DNA of 51,247 nt, taken from Bacteroidales bacterium. GTDB taxonomy: Bacteria; Bacteroidota; Bacteroidia; Bacteroidales; F082. This document shows positions 1-8,874 of this stretch, one piece after another. The notes below the pieces were generated by a model that had not been told where the DNA came from, searched no databases, and worked only from the letters and a program-made list of their open reading frames with translations. The first letter of the stretch is position 1. Every line of letters begins with the position of its first letter. The stretch is from contig JAUYGX010000072.1 of NCBI GenBank assembly GCA_030690365.1, forward strand, positions 1 through 51,247. The letters are read 5' to 3'. The translations under genes and the position numbers were made by a program.

Positions 1-1
1 A

Positions 2-70
2 GCACTTCCTTCTGCATTTTTTGAAGCGCAACAGGAAAAGGTGGAGGATAACCCCCCACCTGGTAGATAG
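2..70 (+). CDS. possible 3' end of an upstream gene (partial)
   Basis: A frame open from the window edge ends at TAG 68-70 after 22 codons (begins ALPSAFF, ends PPPGR). The composition is protein-like, but the stretch is too short to recognise. It could equally be non-coding. Confidence 0.2.
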   Translation, partial: ALPSAFFEAQQEKVEDNPPPGR

Positions 71-323
71 GCTCCAGCTCAACGAATTGAAAGTAGCCTT
101 CTTTTTGCTTGGTAAAAGTAGAAAAATAAAAATAAAAATAAAAATAATGAACGAATATATTGGATTTAGACACAGTATCTTTAGGGGATTCCTGTCTGCC
201 GGCAGGGAGTGCAATTTTGCCGACACACCAACGTTAGATTGATATATTTCACCCTCGATTGACTTTTTATCTTGTTGTTATTAAGACTATTATAGTAGCA
301 TTTTCAATTTGCTTCAAAAACAT
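71..323. other. non-coding stretch with short repeats
   Basis: No convincing gene is visible. It contains a run of AAAAAT units at about 121-145 and a perfect 10-bp palindrome CTGCCGGCAG at 196-205 inside CCTGTCTGCCGGCAGG. A similar CCTG...CAGG motif occurs at 43271-43286, so it is probably a dispersed short palindromic repeat. Confidence 0.4.
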
Positions 324-343
324 ATTCAATAATTCTATTGAAT
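324..343. promoter_or_regulatory. palindromic operator, probably for the ArsR-rhodanese regulator
   Basis: ATTCAATA (324-331) and TATTGAAT (336-343) form a perfect 8-bp inverted repeat around ATTC. It lies just upstream of a -7 element and of an ArsR-family gene. ArsR/SmtB proteins commonly repress from AT-rich palindromes over their own promoter, so autoregulation is inferred. Confidence 0.6.
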
Positions 344-359
344 AATTGAACAATCATTT

Positions 360-367
360 TATATTTG
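360..367 (+). promoter_or_regulatory. Bacteroidota -7 promoter element
   Basis: TATATTTG matches the TAnnTTTG -7 consensus of Bacteroidota. It is 20 bp before the ATG at 387 and 17 bp after the palindrome at 324-343, which would cover the -33 region. Confidence 0.55.
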
Positions 368-386
368 CATCATAAAACTTTTATAG

Positions 387-1052
387 ATGAAAGGAAGAGA
401 ATTCAAGGATGCAATGTACAATGGGCTTTCAAAGCTATTAAAAGCCCTTTCGAACCCTTTTCGGCTTGAAATTATCGAAATGCTTTCGCAAGGGGAGAAA
501 AGTGTAGAGGGAATTGTTCAAACCACCAATTTGAATTTTGCCAATGCCTCGCAACATTTGCAGGTATTAAAAAACAACAACATTGTAAAATCAAGAAAAG
601 AAAAGCAATACGTGTACTATTCACTGGTGAACGATAATTTCTTATCACTTTATCAACATGTAATAAAATATGCCATTCACGAAATAGCCGAGTTGGAAAA
701 GATCATGAACCGCCAACGGGAAGATAATAAATCGCTGAATGCAGTTAATCTCGATGAACTTGAAACGATGATTGGCAATAAAAATGTACTGTTACTCGAT
801 GTACGGCCATCGGCTGAATTTGAATTTGGTCATATAACCGGGGCAGTTTCAGTACCAATGGACGAACTTTTATGTTGTTTGAAAGATTTCTCGAAAGAAA
901 AAGAAATTATTGCTTACTGCCGGGGGCCGTTCTGCGTACTGGCCGACGAAGCAGTTCAAGTTTTAAGCGAAAAAGGCTACAAAGTCAGGAGGCTGGATGA
1001 AGGATATCCCGAATGGAAAATGAAACAATTAGAAACCCTAAACACGAATTAG
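387..1052 (+). CDS. ArsR-family regulator fused to a rhodanese domain
   Basis: This 221-residue protein has an ArsR-type winged helix at about 12-95 (HTH around QTTNLNFANASQHLQVL) followed by a rhodanese domain at about 120-215. The rhodanese active-site loop CRGPFC spans 178-183, with Cys178 the expected persulfide-forming residue. The HTH part lacks the ELCVC metal-binding motif of ArsR/SmtB metal sensors. Proteins of this build are generally found beside sulfide or persulfide oxidation genes and are thought to sense sulfane sulfur. The next gene, an SQR-like flavoprotein, starts 5 bp after its stop, so the two are probably co-transcribed and regulated by it. Family assignment is secure; the signal sensed is inferred. 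Confidence 0.9.
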   Translation: MKGREFKDAMYNGLSKLLKALSNPFRLEIIEMLSQGEKSVEGIVQTTNLNFANASQHLQVLKNNNIVKSRKEKQYVYYSLVNDNFLSLYQHVIKYAIHEIAELEKIMNRQREDNKSLNAVNLDELETMIGNKNVLLLDVRPSAEFEFGHITGAVSVPMDELLCCLKDFSKEKEIIAYCRGPFCVLADEAVQVLSEKGYKVRRLDEGYPEWKMKQLETLNTN

Positions 1053-1057
1053 ATTAT

Positions 1058-2293
1058 ATGAAAACAATACTAATTCTGGGTGGTGGGGTTGGCGGAATAG
1101 TTACTGCGAATGAGCTAAGCAGCAGTATTGGCAGCGAGCACAACATTGTCCTGATCGAAAAGAACAAGGAACACACGTTCGCCCCATCGTATTTATGGCT
1201 GATGAACGGCTACCGCAACAAAAAACAAATTTGTGTACCGCTCAAATCGCTCCTGAAAAAGAATATTGAATTAGTAAATGCTATTGTAAGTGAAATTGTT
1301 CCGGATGAACATAAAGTAAAAGCAGGTGAGAAAGAGTATCACTATGATTTTCTTGTAATAGCGCTTGGCGCTGATGTAGCCCCTGAAAAAATTCAGGGTT
1401 GGGATCACAGCATTCACACCTTTTATACCATGGAAGGTGCGGTAAAATTACACGAAACGCTAAAAAACACTTCAGGCGGAAAGGTTGCACTGGTCATTTC
1501 ATCGATGCCCTACAAATGCCCTGGCGCACCGCACGAAGGTGCGATGCTGGTCGAAGATTTTCTCAAATCAAAAGGTATTCGGGATAAAGTTGAGATAAGT
1601 TTATTCACTCCCGAACCACAACCGCTGCCCGTTGCCGGTCCGGAACTTGGAAATGCCGTTAAAAGTATATTGGATCAAAAAGAAATCCGGTTCCATCCGT
1701 CAATGTTTCTCGAATCGGTTGATACAAAATCAAAACAACTATTTTTCAATGGAAAAGAACCTTTTGAATACGATTTGTTGATCGTCATTCCACCACATCA
1801 ATCACCTGATGTTATCCGAAAATCTGACCTGACAAATGCCAATGGATGGATCGATGTAAACCCGCAGACACTTGAAACAAAACATGAAAATGTATTTGCT
1901 ATAGGCGATGTTGCTTCTATCCCTCTACCTGGCCGTTGGATTCCTGACAAACCAATGCTGCTCCCAAAAGCCGGGGTCTTTACCCATTTGCAGGCCGTTG
2001 TTGTGGCAAAAAACATCATCAGAAAAATAAAAGGCGAAAAAGGTGATGAAAAATTCTATGCCGATGGTTATTGTATGCTTGAAGCAGGAGAAGATTTGGC
2101 AGGATTTGCTTTTGGCGATTTTTTCGGAGAACCGCATCCACAGGTTCAGCTAAAACAGATTGGCAAAAAATGGCACATCGGGAAAGTGCTTTTCGAAAAA
2201 TTATGGTTAAGCCCGGTTGGATTTAAAAAAGCGTTCTACAAAAATTTGCTTCAAATTGGTGGTAAGTTAATCGGTATTCCGGTTAAACTCTAA
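1058..2293 (+). CDS. SQR-like FAD-dependent oxidoreductase (sulfide:quinone reductase family)
   Basis: This protein of about 411 residues starts with a dinucleotide-binding motif (ILGGGVGGIV, residues 5-14) and has a C-terminal FAD motif (VFAIGDV, about 279-285). Cys59, Cys154 (in KCPGAP) and Cys339 are spaced much like the redox cysteines of sulfide:quinone oxidoreductases and flavocytochrome c sulfide dehydrogenases. The ATG at 1058 is preferred because the glycine-rich strand begins there and it follows the previous stop by 5 bp; an upstream ATG at 1013 would overlap that gene. The enzyme would oxidise sulfide to sulfane sulfur and pass electrons to quinone at the inner membrane. Substrate is inferred from the family and the ArsR-rhodanese neighbour. 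Confidence 0.82.
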   Translation: MKTILILGGGVGGIVTANELSSSIGSEHNIVLIEKNKEHTFAPSYLWLMNGYRNKKQICVPLKSLLKKNIELVNAIVSEIVPDEHKVKAGEKEYHYDFLVIALGADVAPEKIQGWDHSIHTFYTMEGAVKLHETLKNTSGGKVALVISSMPYKCPGAPHEGAMLVEDFLKSKGIRDKVEISLFTPEPQPLPVAGPELGNAVKSILDQKEIRFHPSMFLESVDTKSKQLFFNGKEPFEYDLLIVIPPHQSPDVIRKSDLTNANGWIDVNPQTLETKHENVFAIGDVASIPLPGRWIPDKPMLLPKAGVFTHLQAVVVAKNIIRKIKGEKGDEKFYADGYCMLEAGEDLAGFAFGDFFGEPHPQVQLKQIGKKWHIGKVLFEKLWLSPVGFKKAFYKNLLQIGGKLIGIPVKL

Positions 2294-2320
2294 TATAAAT
2301 GGTTTTAAAACAGTTGAATT

Positions 2321-2893
2321 ATGAAACTAATCCTAATTTTATTAATATCAATTTCGCTTTTAAATCAAGGTTGTTTGAATAACAAAAACAATCAGGAAAT
2401 AAATAAAGAGTTTATTGAAAAAGGGCAATCTATAGTGAAACAGACCTTTGACACCTTGAATAAAGAGCTTTCAACAGCAATTAGTGAGAAAGGGTTGAAA
2501 GCCGCAATTGATTACTGCTATTTAAACGCATCAACTATTACTTCAATCTACGAAAATGAAGCGATTACCTCAATTTCGAGAACGGCCATAAAGTTTCGGA
2601 ATCCTGCAAATGCGCCTGACAGTTTAGAAATGCTTATTTTAAACGAATATGGTTCGTCAAAAGAACGTGGCGACACCATTAGCCATAGATTAATCGTAAA
2701 TGATACTGAAATACACTATTTTAAACCTATACTCCTCGATAATAAATGCCTGTTATGTCATGGTGACCCTAACACAGAAATACAACCTGAAGTTCTGGAA
2801 CAAATTAAAAATAAATACCCGGGTGATTTGGCCACCGGATTCCGGAAAGATGATTTAAGAGGTATGTGGCATATCGTATTTAATAAAAAGTAA
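2321..2893 (+). CDS. DUF3365 (Tll0287-like) haem c lipoprotein
   Basis: A 190-residue protein with a lipoprotein signal peptide (lipobox LNQGC, lipidated Cys18) and one c-type haem site, CLLCH at 143-147, near the C-terminus. The length, the FRNPANAPD segment and the single late haem motif fit the DUF3365/Tll0287-like family of periplasmic haem sensors or electron carriers. It lies 27 bp after the SQR-like gene and before a broken porin gene. It could carry electrons for the periplasmic sulfur reactions suggested by the context, but its role is unknown. Confidence 0.8.
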   Translation: MKLILILLISISLLNQGCLNNKNNQEINKEFIEKGQSIVKQTFDTLNKELSTAISEKGLKAAIDYCYLNASTITSIYENEAITSISRTAIKFRNPANAPDSLEMLILNEYGSSKERGDTISHRLIVNDTEIHYFKPILLDNKCLLCHGDPNTEIQPEVLEQIKNKYPGDLATGFRKDDLRGMWHIVFNKK

Positions 2894-2939
2894 AAAGAGT
2901 CATTTCTTCTAATTTTCAGATAATAAAAGAATAATCAAA

Positions 2940-4055
2940 ATGAAAAGATCAACCCTATTTATACTTTTGCTTTTTGCATTTTATTCCGTTCTGGGGAATA
3001 AAACAGACCTGAAAAAAATCAATTTCGGTTTTTGGGCCCAGGTTTGGTATCAACATGTTGAAAAAGGCAAAAATGGCAATTCCCTGAACGACTTTATGGT
3101 ACGAAGGGCCTATTTATCGATAAAGGGACAGCCAACCGATTACCTTGGTTTTTTTGCCCACATTGCGGTTGACCGCTTAGGTCAGGATGGTTTGGACAAC
3201 CCGGGGCTGGGTCTCGGCAGTGGTTTGGCTTTTCGCGATTTATAGATTACCCTGAGCTTGAATGAAAGTTTCAAAATACAGGCAGGACGCATGTATGTTC
3301 CCCTTACACGAAATTATGGGACAACTTCAACCAAGGCGTTGCTTACAACCGACCTTTCCTTTATGCAGGGAGGTATTCGGGGAGGTATTTTCTATACCAG
3401 TAAAGTAGGCCGGGACGATGGCGTGACTATTTGGGGCAATCCGTTCGATGGTCGATTGCAATACCGCCTGATGGTTTCAGAAGGAATGGAAGATATAAGC
3501 AATCCCAATGACCAGCTTCGCTTTGTTGGCCGGGTAGTCGTTAATTTGTTGGAACCGGAAAAAGAGTGGTTCAACCAGGGCACTTATTTGGGTAAGAAAA
3601 AAGTGTTAAGTTTTGGTGTCGGTCTTGACAAGCAAAACAACCTGACTTTAAATAACCTTCCAGGACAAGACAACACGGCTTGGACAATTGACGGTTTTTT
3701 TGATCATCCTGTCGCAAAAGATGCTGTTACTGTAGAATCAGCTTACATCCATATCAGAAACAGCACCCAGGCCAACACTTTCACGAATCTTGCTCCGGGC
3801 GACAATGCCGGGCTTTTTTACATTCAGGCAGGATACTACTTTAGTACTCCAATCGGCATAGGCAATTTACAACCTTATTTACGTTACGAAAACGTGTCGG
3901 TCGAGCAAAAGAATGAAACCAGCTTTCTTAGCGGCGGGTTCAATTACTATCTGAGAGGACACAATGCAAAGTTTAGCATTGATTATACAATTGTTGACTA
4001 TGTAAAAATGAATAACCAAAGCATTATGACACTACAACTGGCTGTAGGAATTTAG
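2940..4055 (+). pseudogene. outer-membrane porin gene interrupted by an in-frame stop
   Basis: A signal peptide (MKRSTLFILLLFAFYSVLG) begins a beta-barrel porin that reads FGFWAQVWYQHV and FMVRRAYLSIKG. TAG at 3243-3245 stops it after 101 codons, and the same frame continues without another stop to 4055. Sequence on both sides (FRDL / ITLSLNESFKIQAGRMYVPL) joins smoothly in one frame, and a TAT-to-TAG change would restore a typical DLYITL strand. Full length would be about 371 residues, resembling the phosphate-selective porin O/P group. Nearby TAG codons are ordinary stops, so recoding is unlikely. The gene is probably inactive unless the stop is a sequencing error. Confidence 0.8.
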
Positions 4056-4067
4056 TCTTTCATAGTT

Positions 4068-4175
4068 ATGAAAAATCCAATTTACCACGATTATATTGCT
4101 TTAACCCCTATCATCCCGGAAATTGCAATTGAAGCGCCACCATTTTTACAAACACACTTTGGCAAAGAAACTTGA
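4068..4175 (+). CDS. possible 35-residue small ORF or gene remnant
   Basis: ATG at 4068 opens a 35-codon frame (MKNPIYHDYIAL...THFGKET). It is not recognised. The stretch 4176-4305 around it has no other gene. Given two other damaged genes close by, a decayed remnant is as likely as a real small protein. Confidence 0.2.
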   Translation: MKNPIYHDYIALTPIIPEIAIEAPPFLQTHFGKET

Positions 4176-4305
4176 TTTTAGGACAGCCGCAACAATGGTC
4201 CGGATTTCAACCGGAAAATGTTAGACGGAGAAAGAAATTGATTTAGAATTGGAAGTACTTGTTAATGCTATAAAAAACTATCATTATAAATTAAATCAAC
4301 AATCA

Positions 4306-4719
4306 ATGAAGAAACATTTTATATTACTGGTGTTCATGGCTTGTGTTTTTACAACCGTAAGTAATGCCAAATCACCTATTCCGGATTCAGGTTCGCCAAC
4401 ATCTATCGGAATGGTCATCTATTCGAACGATTCAGAAACTGTTTGGAATGCCCTGCGCCTGGCCAATTATTCCAAAAATCGGGGCGATACAGTGAGCATA
4501 TTTTTGCTCGGCAAGGGTGTTGAGCTCGATGATATGGTAAAAACAGACAACAATATGAAAGAGCAAGTTGATATGTTTTTAGAGAATGGCGGGGTTATTC
4601 TTGGATGTGGAACTTGTCTGCAAAGCAGAAAAAACAACGAGCCGGAGGTCTGCAAGTTTTCATCACTTACCGATCTGTACGAACTGATCCGTAAAAACAA
4701 AATTGTATTAACATTTTAA
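4306..4719 (+). CDS. exported DsrE-family protein
   Basis: A protein of 137 residues with a signal peptide (MKKHFILLVFMACVFTTVSNA) and a DsrE/DsrF-like fold. It has the IGMVIYSNDSETVWNALRLANYS start, IFLLGKGVEL, and CGTC at 101-104 in the place where sulfur-carrier DsrE proteins have their active cysteine, plus Cys116. The ATG at 4306 is chosen because the signal peptide starts there; the frame is open further upstream. It would act outside the cytoplasm, which is unusual for a family best known for cytoplasmic sulfur relay (TusD, DsrE). The SQR-like gene suggests a role in periplasmic sulfane-sulfur handling. Function is inferred. Confidence 0.78.
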   Translation: MKKHFILLVFMACVFTTVSNAKSPIPDSGSPTSIGMVIYSNDSETVWNALRLANYSKNRGDTVSIFLLGKGVELDDMVKTDNNMKEQVDMFLENGGVILGCGTCLQSRKNNEPEVCKFSSLTDLYELIRKNKIVLTF

Positions 4720-4800
4720 AATATAACAATATGCTTCAATGAATTCATTCTCTACCGATCTGTAAAATAATATTTAATATGAATCTCTAAAACCAATAAC

Positions 4801-5157
4801 ATGAAAAAAGTTTTAATCCTCATAAATGATGCTCCTTATGGGACAGAAAAGGCGTATAATGGTTTACGTTTGGCTATGCAAATTCAAAAAGATTATGAAG
4901 ACACCGATTTGTGTATATTTCTTATGGCCGATGCTGTTACATGTGCATTACCAAATAAGAGGACACCAAACGGGTATTACAATATTGAAAGAATGTTGAA
5001 AGCAGTCATAATGAAGAAAGGCAAAGTAAAACTTTGTGGGTCATGTGCTGAAGCTCGTGGCATTAAAGAAATGAAACTTGTTGATGAAGCAGAGATGAGC
5101 ACGATGAAAGAACTAACACAGTGGACAATTGAAAGTGATAAGGTCATAACATTTTAG
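4801..5157 (+). CDS. DsrE-family sulfur-relay-like protein
   Basis: A 118-residue cytoplasmic protein with the DsrE pattern: VLILINDAPYGTEKAYNGLR, IFLMADAV at 39-46, Cys48, and CGSC at 79-82. It resembles the exported DsrE protein just upstream but has no signal peptide, so the two may be partners on either side of the membrane. The family carries persulfides on a conserved cysteine. An 80-bp gap follows the previous gene, and the next reading frame, a truncated methyltransferase, begins 2 bp after the stop. Confidence 0.82.
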   Translation: MKKVLILINDAPYGTEKAYNGLRLAMQIQKDYEDTDLCIFLMADAVTCALPNKRTPNGYYNIERMLKAVIMKKGKVKLCGSCAEARGIKEMKLVDEAEMSTMKELTQWTIESDKVITF

Positions 5158-5159
5158 AA

Positions 5160-5246
5160 ATGGCACACAACCCTTTCGATAGCCTTACTTCAGAATACGA
5201 AAAATGGTTTATTGAAAGTGGGAATCTACCCCTCGCAGGCTCCTAA
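5160..5246 (+). pseudogene. truncated SAM-dependent methyltransferase start
   Basis: ATG at 5160 encodes MAHNPFDSLTSEYEKWFIES, the typical N-terminus of class I methyltransferases (NPFDxxxxxYDxWF). The similarity ends at about residue 20, and a stop follows at codon 29 (5244-5246). The rest of the domain, including the glycine-rich SAM motif, is missing. A deletion or recombination joined this start to unrelated sequence near 5212-5225. Confidence 0.65.
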
Positions 5247-5532
5247 TCCTGGTGACGGATCTGGTGGCTCAGGCAGTTCCGGAAGTGATCAGGGTTCATC
5301 AACCATTCAAATTACCCCGCATTATACCGATAATTCCAGTTCTGAAAATTACAACCAATTTAAGGGTATCCGAAATGATACATTGGTAGATGATATTCTT
5401 ATACGAAACGATGTTGGGTTCAATGGCAGTTCATCGCATCTTCAGTTAAGGGTAAAAGCAGACAAAGGCGATGTTGTAACGATCGATCTGCAATGTATCG
5501 ACAAGGCTGTTTATAATTATTTTGGTGAATAA
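5212..5532 (+). pseudogene. C-terminal fragment of an unrecognised protein
   Basis: The frame is open from about 5158 to 5532, but the only start is a TTG at 5212, inside the truncated methyltransferase sequence and in a different frame. The product has a Gly/Ser-rich linker (GDGSGGSGSSGSD) followed by a compact domain ending VYNYFGE. The linker and lack of a proper start suggest the 3' end of a longer, probably exported protein. It is not recognised. Confidence 0.4.
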
Positions 5533-5667
5533 TTCATATAAGGTACTGATCCACTGACTAATAATCAAACCGCTTAACAATTATCTTACTGATATTTAAT
5601 ACTCTTATCAACACTAAACTGTTAAAATCAACCCTTGATTCGCATCAATAATAGTGTAAACAATACA

Positions 5668-6240
5668 TTAAATTAGTTCGTTAATAAGCAAAGCAACAAA
5701 GGGAGGTAATGCTCCGGCTGCAATAAGCCATTTTCCACGACCGGAAATTCCTTGTTTACCCCGTAAGATAAACAGACCTGTTACAGTTATAATAACAAGC
5801 AGGATGGCGAAAACATCGGATGCCCATTTCCAACCTTTCGCGTTGTTGCGGTGGATGATGTTTGAGTGGTAAAATAATGGTCGGCGTGAGACCGTTTCAT
5901 AAACGCCTTCACCTTTTGTGAAATTAATATGAAGCGAGGCGTTATTGTAATAGATTTTCACCTGGTCGTGAGTGGGGAAGTCATAAATCTTAAATTTTTC
6001 TTCTCCCACCATTTGCCCAAATGCTATTACTGCCTCTGTAGTAATGCTTTCTTTTGTAAATTTCTCTTCAACGTTTATCATTTCCTTTGTAATGATAAAA
6101 TCAGGATTCCAGTCATCAACATGATTGAGTGCTATTCCTGAAAGGCAATATACAATGATGAGCGATGAAAAGAAATATCCAAAATCGCGGTGTATAGCGA
6201 TATTGAATTTCCTGATTTTTTTTGAAGTCAGCATGTCCAT
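5668..6240 (-). CDS. PepSY-associated TM helix protein
   Basis: A 190-residue membrane protein with one N-terminal transmembrane helix (about 20-42, with SGIALNHVDDW just after), a periplasmic middle part, and two C-terminal helices (about 138-160 and 168-188). NIIHRNNAKGWKWASD before the second helix has a histidine typical of haem-linked PepSY-TM proteins. The family (PiuB/FoxB-like) is associated with iron or siderophore reduction. It starts 3 bp after the stop of the chelatase gene, last in the haem uptake run. Confidence 0.8.
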   Translation of the reverse strand: MDMLTSKKIRKFNIAIHRDFGYFFSSLIIVYCLSGIALNHVDDWNPDFIITKEMINVEEKFTKESITTEAVIAFGQMVGEEKFKIYDFPTHDQVKIYYNNASLHINFTKGEGVYETVSRRPLFYHSNIIHRNNAKGWKWASDVFAILLVIITVTGLFILRGKQGISGRGKWLIAAGALPPFVALLINELI

Positions 6241-6243
6241 CTT

Positions 6244-7203
6244 TTATTTACCTGCGAGGGAATTCTCTTTAATCTTGCTTGAGTACTCGTTACTGATGCG
6301 TATCACCCAGTTTTCAATATTGGTGTCGGGCAGAATTGCATCCGGTTTGTAGCGTACTTTTACCTGATTGTTCTCTACTTTTTCAATTCCACCCCCGATA
6401 ATTTTTATCTGAAAAGTTTCATCATGGGCAACAAGTACAGGGATAACAATAGCAACTTCTTTCTTATTCAATATAGTGTTTATTGCCTTTGTAGTTTCTT
6501 CAGGGTTATAATGGGCAATATGACCACACCAGCCGCAACTATGTTCGCCGATGCCAGTATTTTGCTTTACGTATTCCGCCACGTTGTCAAACAGTTCGCC
6601 CCATTCCTTGTCGTAAGTTTCATCGCCATACCCGATTAAAACAAGGCCTTCTTTTTCAGGATTCTTTGATAGTTCCCGACTTCTTCTCAAAACATTTTTT
6701 TGCAATATGTCAGTAAAGTCAAGTAATGGTGCGATGTGTGTTTTAGCTTTTGGGGTGTAGCGTTCAATTTTTTCTACTTTCAGCATTTCCATTGATTGTG
6801 GGTCTTCTTTTTGTCCAACAATGGTAGGAATATCCTCAAAAGAGTGCGGGCTGACCGTTAAAAAAACCGGAACAATAACTATATCTGTAAACCCTTCAGA
6901 ATCAAACTCTTTCAGGCGTGTAGCAATAGATGGTTCAGTATATTCCATGTGCGCGGTTTTTATTCCCTCAATTATCTTTCCCGAAAGGATTGAATCACTT
7001 ACGCTGGTTTCAAGGTCTATCAGGGCTTTGCGCCATGTTTCGGAATGTGAGCCATGATTAACGAGCAACACCCCAATTTTATGTTTTGTATCTATTGTTT
7101 CATGTCCCTTGCTCTCTTTTTCCCATTTGCAGGAGGTGAAAGCGAAAATGAAAAGGATGGTTACCAAAAACAGAGACGCTGTTTTTGCTGCCGTAGATGA
7201 CAT
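6244..7203 (-). CDS. CbiX-like chelatase, predicted periplasmic lipoprotein
   Basis: From the ATG at 7203 this is a 319-residue protein with a clear lipoprotein signal (lipobox AFTSC, Cys25). Two CbiX-type half domains follow. The first has the family's start motif LLVNHGSH (46-53), HMEYTEPS and [16 protein letters not shown]. The second is degenerate (LIGYGDE where HG is expected) but has [13 protein letters not shown], and CGWCGH lies between them. Upstream starts (ATG 7251, TTG 7284) are possible; 7203 gives a signal peptide of normal length. CbiX enzymes insert Co or Fe into sirohydrochlorin in the cytoplasm. A lipoprotein form beside haem receptor genes suggests metal insertion or removal on imported tetrapyrroles. 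That role is inferred. Confidence 0.8.
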   Translation of the reverse strand: MSSTAAKTASLFLVTILFIFAFTSCKWEKESKGHETIDTKHKIGVLLVNHGSHSETWRKALIDLETSVSDSILSGKIIEGIKTAHMEYTEPSIATRLKEFDSEGFTDIVIVPVFLTVSPHSFEDIPTIVGQKEDPQSMEMLKVEKIERYTPKAKTHIAPLLDFTDILQKNVLRRSRELSKNPEKEGLVLIGYGDETYDKEWGELFDNVAEYVKQNTGIGEHSCGWCGHIAHYNPEETTKAINTILNKKEVAIVIPVLVAHDETFQIKIIGGGIEKVENNQVKVRYKPDAILPDTNIENWVIRISNEYSSKIKENSLAGK

Positions 7204-7280
7204 GACCAGGGTTTTTTCTCCTATTTCCAAAAATGATTTTTTTATGACCATACTTACTTTTTGTTTAGATGCATTAATAT

Positions 7281-8837
7281 TCAATTATTTGTTCGATTAG
7301 ATTTTTTGAGTTTCACATACCAGTAGTCAAAAACACCCGACATGAGTATAAGCAGGCTTATCATCCCGAAAAGAGGTATTATCAGGATATAAAATCCACC
7401 AATAGCGCCCTGAAAAATCCGTGCATTATGAAGTTCAAAAAGGAAGTTCCATAATGACATCCTGAAATTTTGTTTTATTTCAGCAGGCATGGGTAAAACA
7501 GTGGGTTGAGGAGTTCCGTCAACATCGCATAAGCCTTTATAATGGTCAAGTACATAATTGGTGTTGTTAAAGCCGGCGACATATCCGGTAACCAAAACAG
7601 AAGAAGGCCGGCCTCTGTTGCTTTCGGTCTTCAAACTCAATAATGAGATTCCCCGGCTGTTGGACAGCGAAAAACGGAACAAACCAGCAAAGGAACCAAT
7701 AAGCCAATTATCAGGAGATTCTTCTTCAAAGACTGTTGCTCCCATCGCAAATATCGGAACAGGTAAGTGCATTTTTTCAAAAACAAGTTGCCCTGAAATG
7801 TCGCCGGCCCATAAGCCATCGGTACATTCCAGCATCAGGCGGTTGTTTTGCGAATTGAAAAGGGCATTATTTATTTTTTCGTGCCACGGGTTCTTATGCT
7901 TCCACGCCGGATAGTATTTTTTGGCCAGGCTGCTTTGTGCTATGGTAATAAGAAGGGGCAGACGCAAAAAGATACCTGTAAAAAATATAATAATCAGCAA
8001 AATGGCAGCATACCATCCCAATTTCTTGTGGTATCTTAAAAAGAATGAACGGCGTTTTTTTTCTGTCTTTGAAGTGTGTATATTTTTTCGTTTGTAGTTT
8101 CTTCTCCATTTTTTAGGATAATACCAAACATAAAAAGCCGAAAAGCAAAGAAAAAAGAGTATTAACCCGGCAATGTCCCAAAGCAGCTTTCCGGGCAGGC
8201 CCCAGATACTGCCATCGTGCAATTCAAGAAATGCCCTAAACATTAGAATGTGTTCCTCTTCAGCGGCTTTTCCCGGAACAATACGAGTAAAACCATTTAG
8301 GTTGTTATTCTCAGTTGTATAGAAAGCCGATTTTGTAACCACTATGCAGGTATCTGCCTTAAACAGGATTTTTTGCACCGGTTCAAGGTTGCCTGGCAGG
8401 ATAATTTGCTGCCATTGCCTTAGTTTTAAATCTGAAATAAATAAGCCTGTATTAGTTGCTGCAAGCAATTGATTGGTACCAACTAAACACACCAAATGGT
8501 TTGTCCGGCGTTTCCATGCAGCATTGGGAAAATTTCCATCCATAAACCCGGTAAAGGATTTACCACTGTTTTCAGAAACATAGATTCCTTCGTTGCCATA
8601 GGCAAAATATGTCAGGCTGTCGAATTGCAGTAAACCCTTCATGCCACTTCTGTTCCAGTTTTCGGGGTTATAATGCCCGGGCACTAAAAACCCTGCCACA
8701 CTTATTCCTCTAACTAAGCCGGGATGGTTAAGAAGCACACCCGAAAGCGACATCCATGCCAAAAAAAGCAATAAAACCAAGCCGGGATACTTATGTATCC
8801 AACGGCTTGTTTTGAATATCCTTTTTCCTGTAATCAT
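7281..8837 (-). CDS. large PepSY-associated TM protein
   Basis: A 518-residue membrane protein of the PepSY-TM type. An N-terminal helix begins at about 17 ([22 protein letters not shown]), then a periplasmic region, a helix at about 212-234 ([20 protein letters not shown]), a basic loop, a helix at about 272-295 ([17 protein letters not shown]) and a C-terminal helix near 480-505. Histidines in [22 protein letters not shown] and YHKKLGWY match the pattern of haem-binding reductase-like PepSY proteins. The second half repeats the layout of the first. It lies between hmuY and the chelatase gene and may reduce iron or haem at the inner membrane. Confidence 0.8.
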   Translation of the reverse strand: MITGKRIFKTSRWIHKYPGLVLLLFLAWMSLSGVLLNHPGLVRGISVAGFLVPGHYNPENWNRSGMKGLLQFDSLTYFAYGNEGIYVSENSGKSFTGFMDGNFPNAAWKRRTNHLVCLVGTNQLLAATNTGLFISDLKLRQWQQIILPGNLEPVQKILFKADTCIVVTKSAFYTTENNNLNGFTRIVPGKAAEEEHILMFRAFLELHDGSIWGLPGKLLWDIAGLILFFLCFSAFYVWYYPKKWRRNYKRKNIHTSKTEKKRRSFFLRYHKKLGWYAAILLIIIFFTGIFLRLPLLITIAQSSLAKKYYPAWKHKNPWHEKINNALFNSQNNRLMLECTDGLWAGDISGQLVFEKMHLPVPIFAMGATVFEEESPDNWLIGSFAGLFRFSLSNSRGISLLSLKTESNRGRPSSVLVTGYVAGFNNTNYVLDHYKGLCDVDGTPQPTVLPMPAEIKQNFRMSLWNFLFELHNARIFQGAIGGFYILIIPLFGMISLLILMSGVFDYWYVKLKKSNRTNN

Positions 8838-8874
8838 GAAACAAAACGTAATTTAAGAAAGAAGTTAAAAGGGG

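Noticed and set aside
121-145. AAAAAT repeats as a functional site
   Set aside because: Simple AT-rich tracts are common in this genome type, and nothing links it to a gene.
2940-3245. TAG in the porin as pyrrolysine or recoded amber
   Set aside because: Several other genes in the window end at TAG, no pyl genes are seen, and a single base change explains it more simply.
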